Of a DNA stretch of 13,384 nt, positions 12,904-13,384 are shown one piece after another. The number at the start of each line of letters is the position of its first letter. Position 1 is the first letter of the stretch. The notes beneath the pieces were generated by a model. That model saw nothing but the letters and a program-made list of their open reading frames with translations. It did not search any database and was not told where the DNA came from. The position numbers and the translations under genes were made by a program. The DNA is from an uncultured Methanobrevibacter sp. (GTDB lineage: Archaea; Methanobacteriota; Methanobacteria; Methanobacteriales; Methanobacteriaceae), in assembly GCA_900319985.1 (NCBI GenBank), contig ONQL01000055.1, forward strand, positions 1 through 13,384, in the 5' to 3' direction.

Positions 12904-13384
12904 TCAAAAATCAAAAGTAGTCTGATATTCCCCATCAATTTTAATATAAGGTTCAGCACGTTCTACTATAACACCCAATTTTTTAAGTTGATGTTCTGAT
13001 GTAAACGGTATTTTTTTACGAATAGAAATTATTTCCCTTGCAGATTTTACACCGATTCCCGGTACTCTGATAAGTTCTACTAGTGGTGCCCTGTTGATTT
13101 CTACAGGAAAAATATCCATGTTTTTTGCCGCTAGAATCTTTGGATCTTGGGTCAGAGAAAGCTTATCATTTTCATCAAATATAAGTTCCTTGACACTGTA
13201 ATGATAATCATTAAGCAAACTGTCTGCATTATATAATTTTGATGTCCGGTCAGTTGAACATGCTTGTTTATTGGAAAATTCAGTTTCTTCAATAGGGGTG
13301 AATGCTGAAAAATATGTTCTTTTCAAGTCTGATTTTTTGTATATTTTTTCCATTCTCTCAAGAATTTCCTTGTCACTTTCTCCG
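12904..13384 (-). CDS. radical SAM DNA modification/repair protein (COG4277-type), C-terminal part only
   Basis: The last roughly 160 residues of a longer protein; the 5' end lies beyond the window and the frame is open to the edge. It starts GESDKEILERMEKIYKKSDLKRTYFSAFTPIEET and ends with a helix-hairpin-helix module: INRAPLVELIRVPGIGVKSAREIISIRKKIPF, then LKKLGVIVERAEPYI. YFSAF followed by LSLTQDPK..LAAKNMDIFPVEIN and the HhH is the pattern of the family annotated as putative DNA modification/repair radical SAM protein. Its iron-sulfur CxxxCxxC motif would be in the missing N-terminal part. The HhH implies nucleic-acid binding; the reaction is unknown. The apparent ATG at 13351-13353 is internal. 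Confidence 0.78.
   Translation of the reverse strand, partial: GESDKEILERMEKIYKKSDLKRTYFSAFTPIEETEFSNKQACSTDRTSKLYNADSLLNDYHYSVKELIFDENDKLSLTQDPKILAAKNMDIFPVEINRAPLVELIRVPGIGVKSAREIISIRKKIPFTSEHQLKKLGVIVERAEPYIKIDGEYQTTFDF

Noticed and set aside
12703..12999. 98-residue plus-strand open frame rich in Ile, Phe and Tyr
   Set aside because: This is an open frame in AT-rich non-coding DNA that overlaps the end of the preceding gene and runs antisense into the radical SAM gene. It has no Shine-Dalgarno and no recognisable domain.

Overview
The window looks like chromosomal DNA of a low-GC methanogenic archaeon of the Methanobacteriales, most likely Methanobrevibacter or a close relative. The reasons are AT-rich intergenic DNA, archaeal TATA promoters, GGTGA/GAGGTGA ribosome binding sites, and archaeal gene content: Alba, the TrpB2-type tryptophan synthase beta chain, a DUF1786 protein, a COG4277-type radical SAM protein, and TGTACA boxes of the kind bound by TrpY upstream of trpB2. 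The assignment rests on protein and motif recognition; no search was run. I saw no rRNA, tRNA, CRISPR array or insertion sequence.

Layout. (1) 1-1581: the 3' part of a soluble P-type-ATPase-like HAD phosphatase (+), convergent with a TIM-barrel sugar-phosphate isomerase/endonuclease-IV-like gene (-). (2) 1649-5447: a tight four-gene (+) operon: PadR repressor, ABC ATPase, ABC-2 permease, and an exported membrane-anchored beta-propeller with eight PQQ-like repeats. (3) 5527-7059: a LeuA-type 2-isopropylmalate synthase, then a 350-bp AT-rich gap and alba (7411-7686). (4) 7696-9388 (-): a PHP phosphoesterase and a DUF1786 actin-fold protein, 1 bp apart. (5) 9481-10782 (+): trpB2, preceded by two perfect TGTACA boxes and one degenerate box in near-helical phase with the TATA box; its mRNA is probably leaderless. 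(6) 10783-12716: a 600-bp non-coding region, a ParA/Soj ATPase and an acidic partner gene. (7) 12904 to the end (-): the HhH-containing C-terminus of a radical SAM protein.

The most interesting part is 11043-12716, which resembles a complete but unconventional DNA partition cassette. The DNA upstream of parA is a degenerate array of about 47 contiguous 7-bp units (consensus TAASTTA, S = C or G) that keeps a 7-bp register for about 325 bp with one 1-bp slip. The ParA-like ATPase is followed by a protein that begins with the ParA-interacting N-terminal signature of bacterial ParB (GLGKGLDSLIP). It has no ParB nuclease-like or HTH domain. It has a long acidic linker and a C-terminal segment that I read as a possible ribbon-helix-helix domain. 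Heptad arrays bound by ribbon-helix-helix proteins serve as centromeres in some plasmid systems (omega/delta), so ParA, a chimeric adaptor and a heptad centromere is a testable reading.

In this sequence the ParA C-terminus is broken. Reading stops after RLAEALKLI, while the expected Soj-like tail (AYLRLAKEILKRDGED) is intact in another frame and ends exactly against the next gene's ATG. This implies an internal frameshifting deletion of roughly 50 bp. Shorter copies of the same heptad repeat lie in the HAD/TIM-barrel intergenic region and just after trpB2, including one exact 15-mer found four times.
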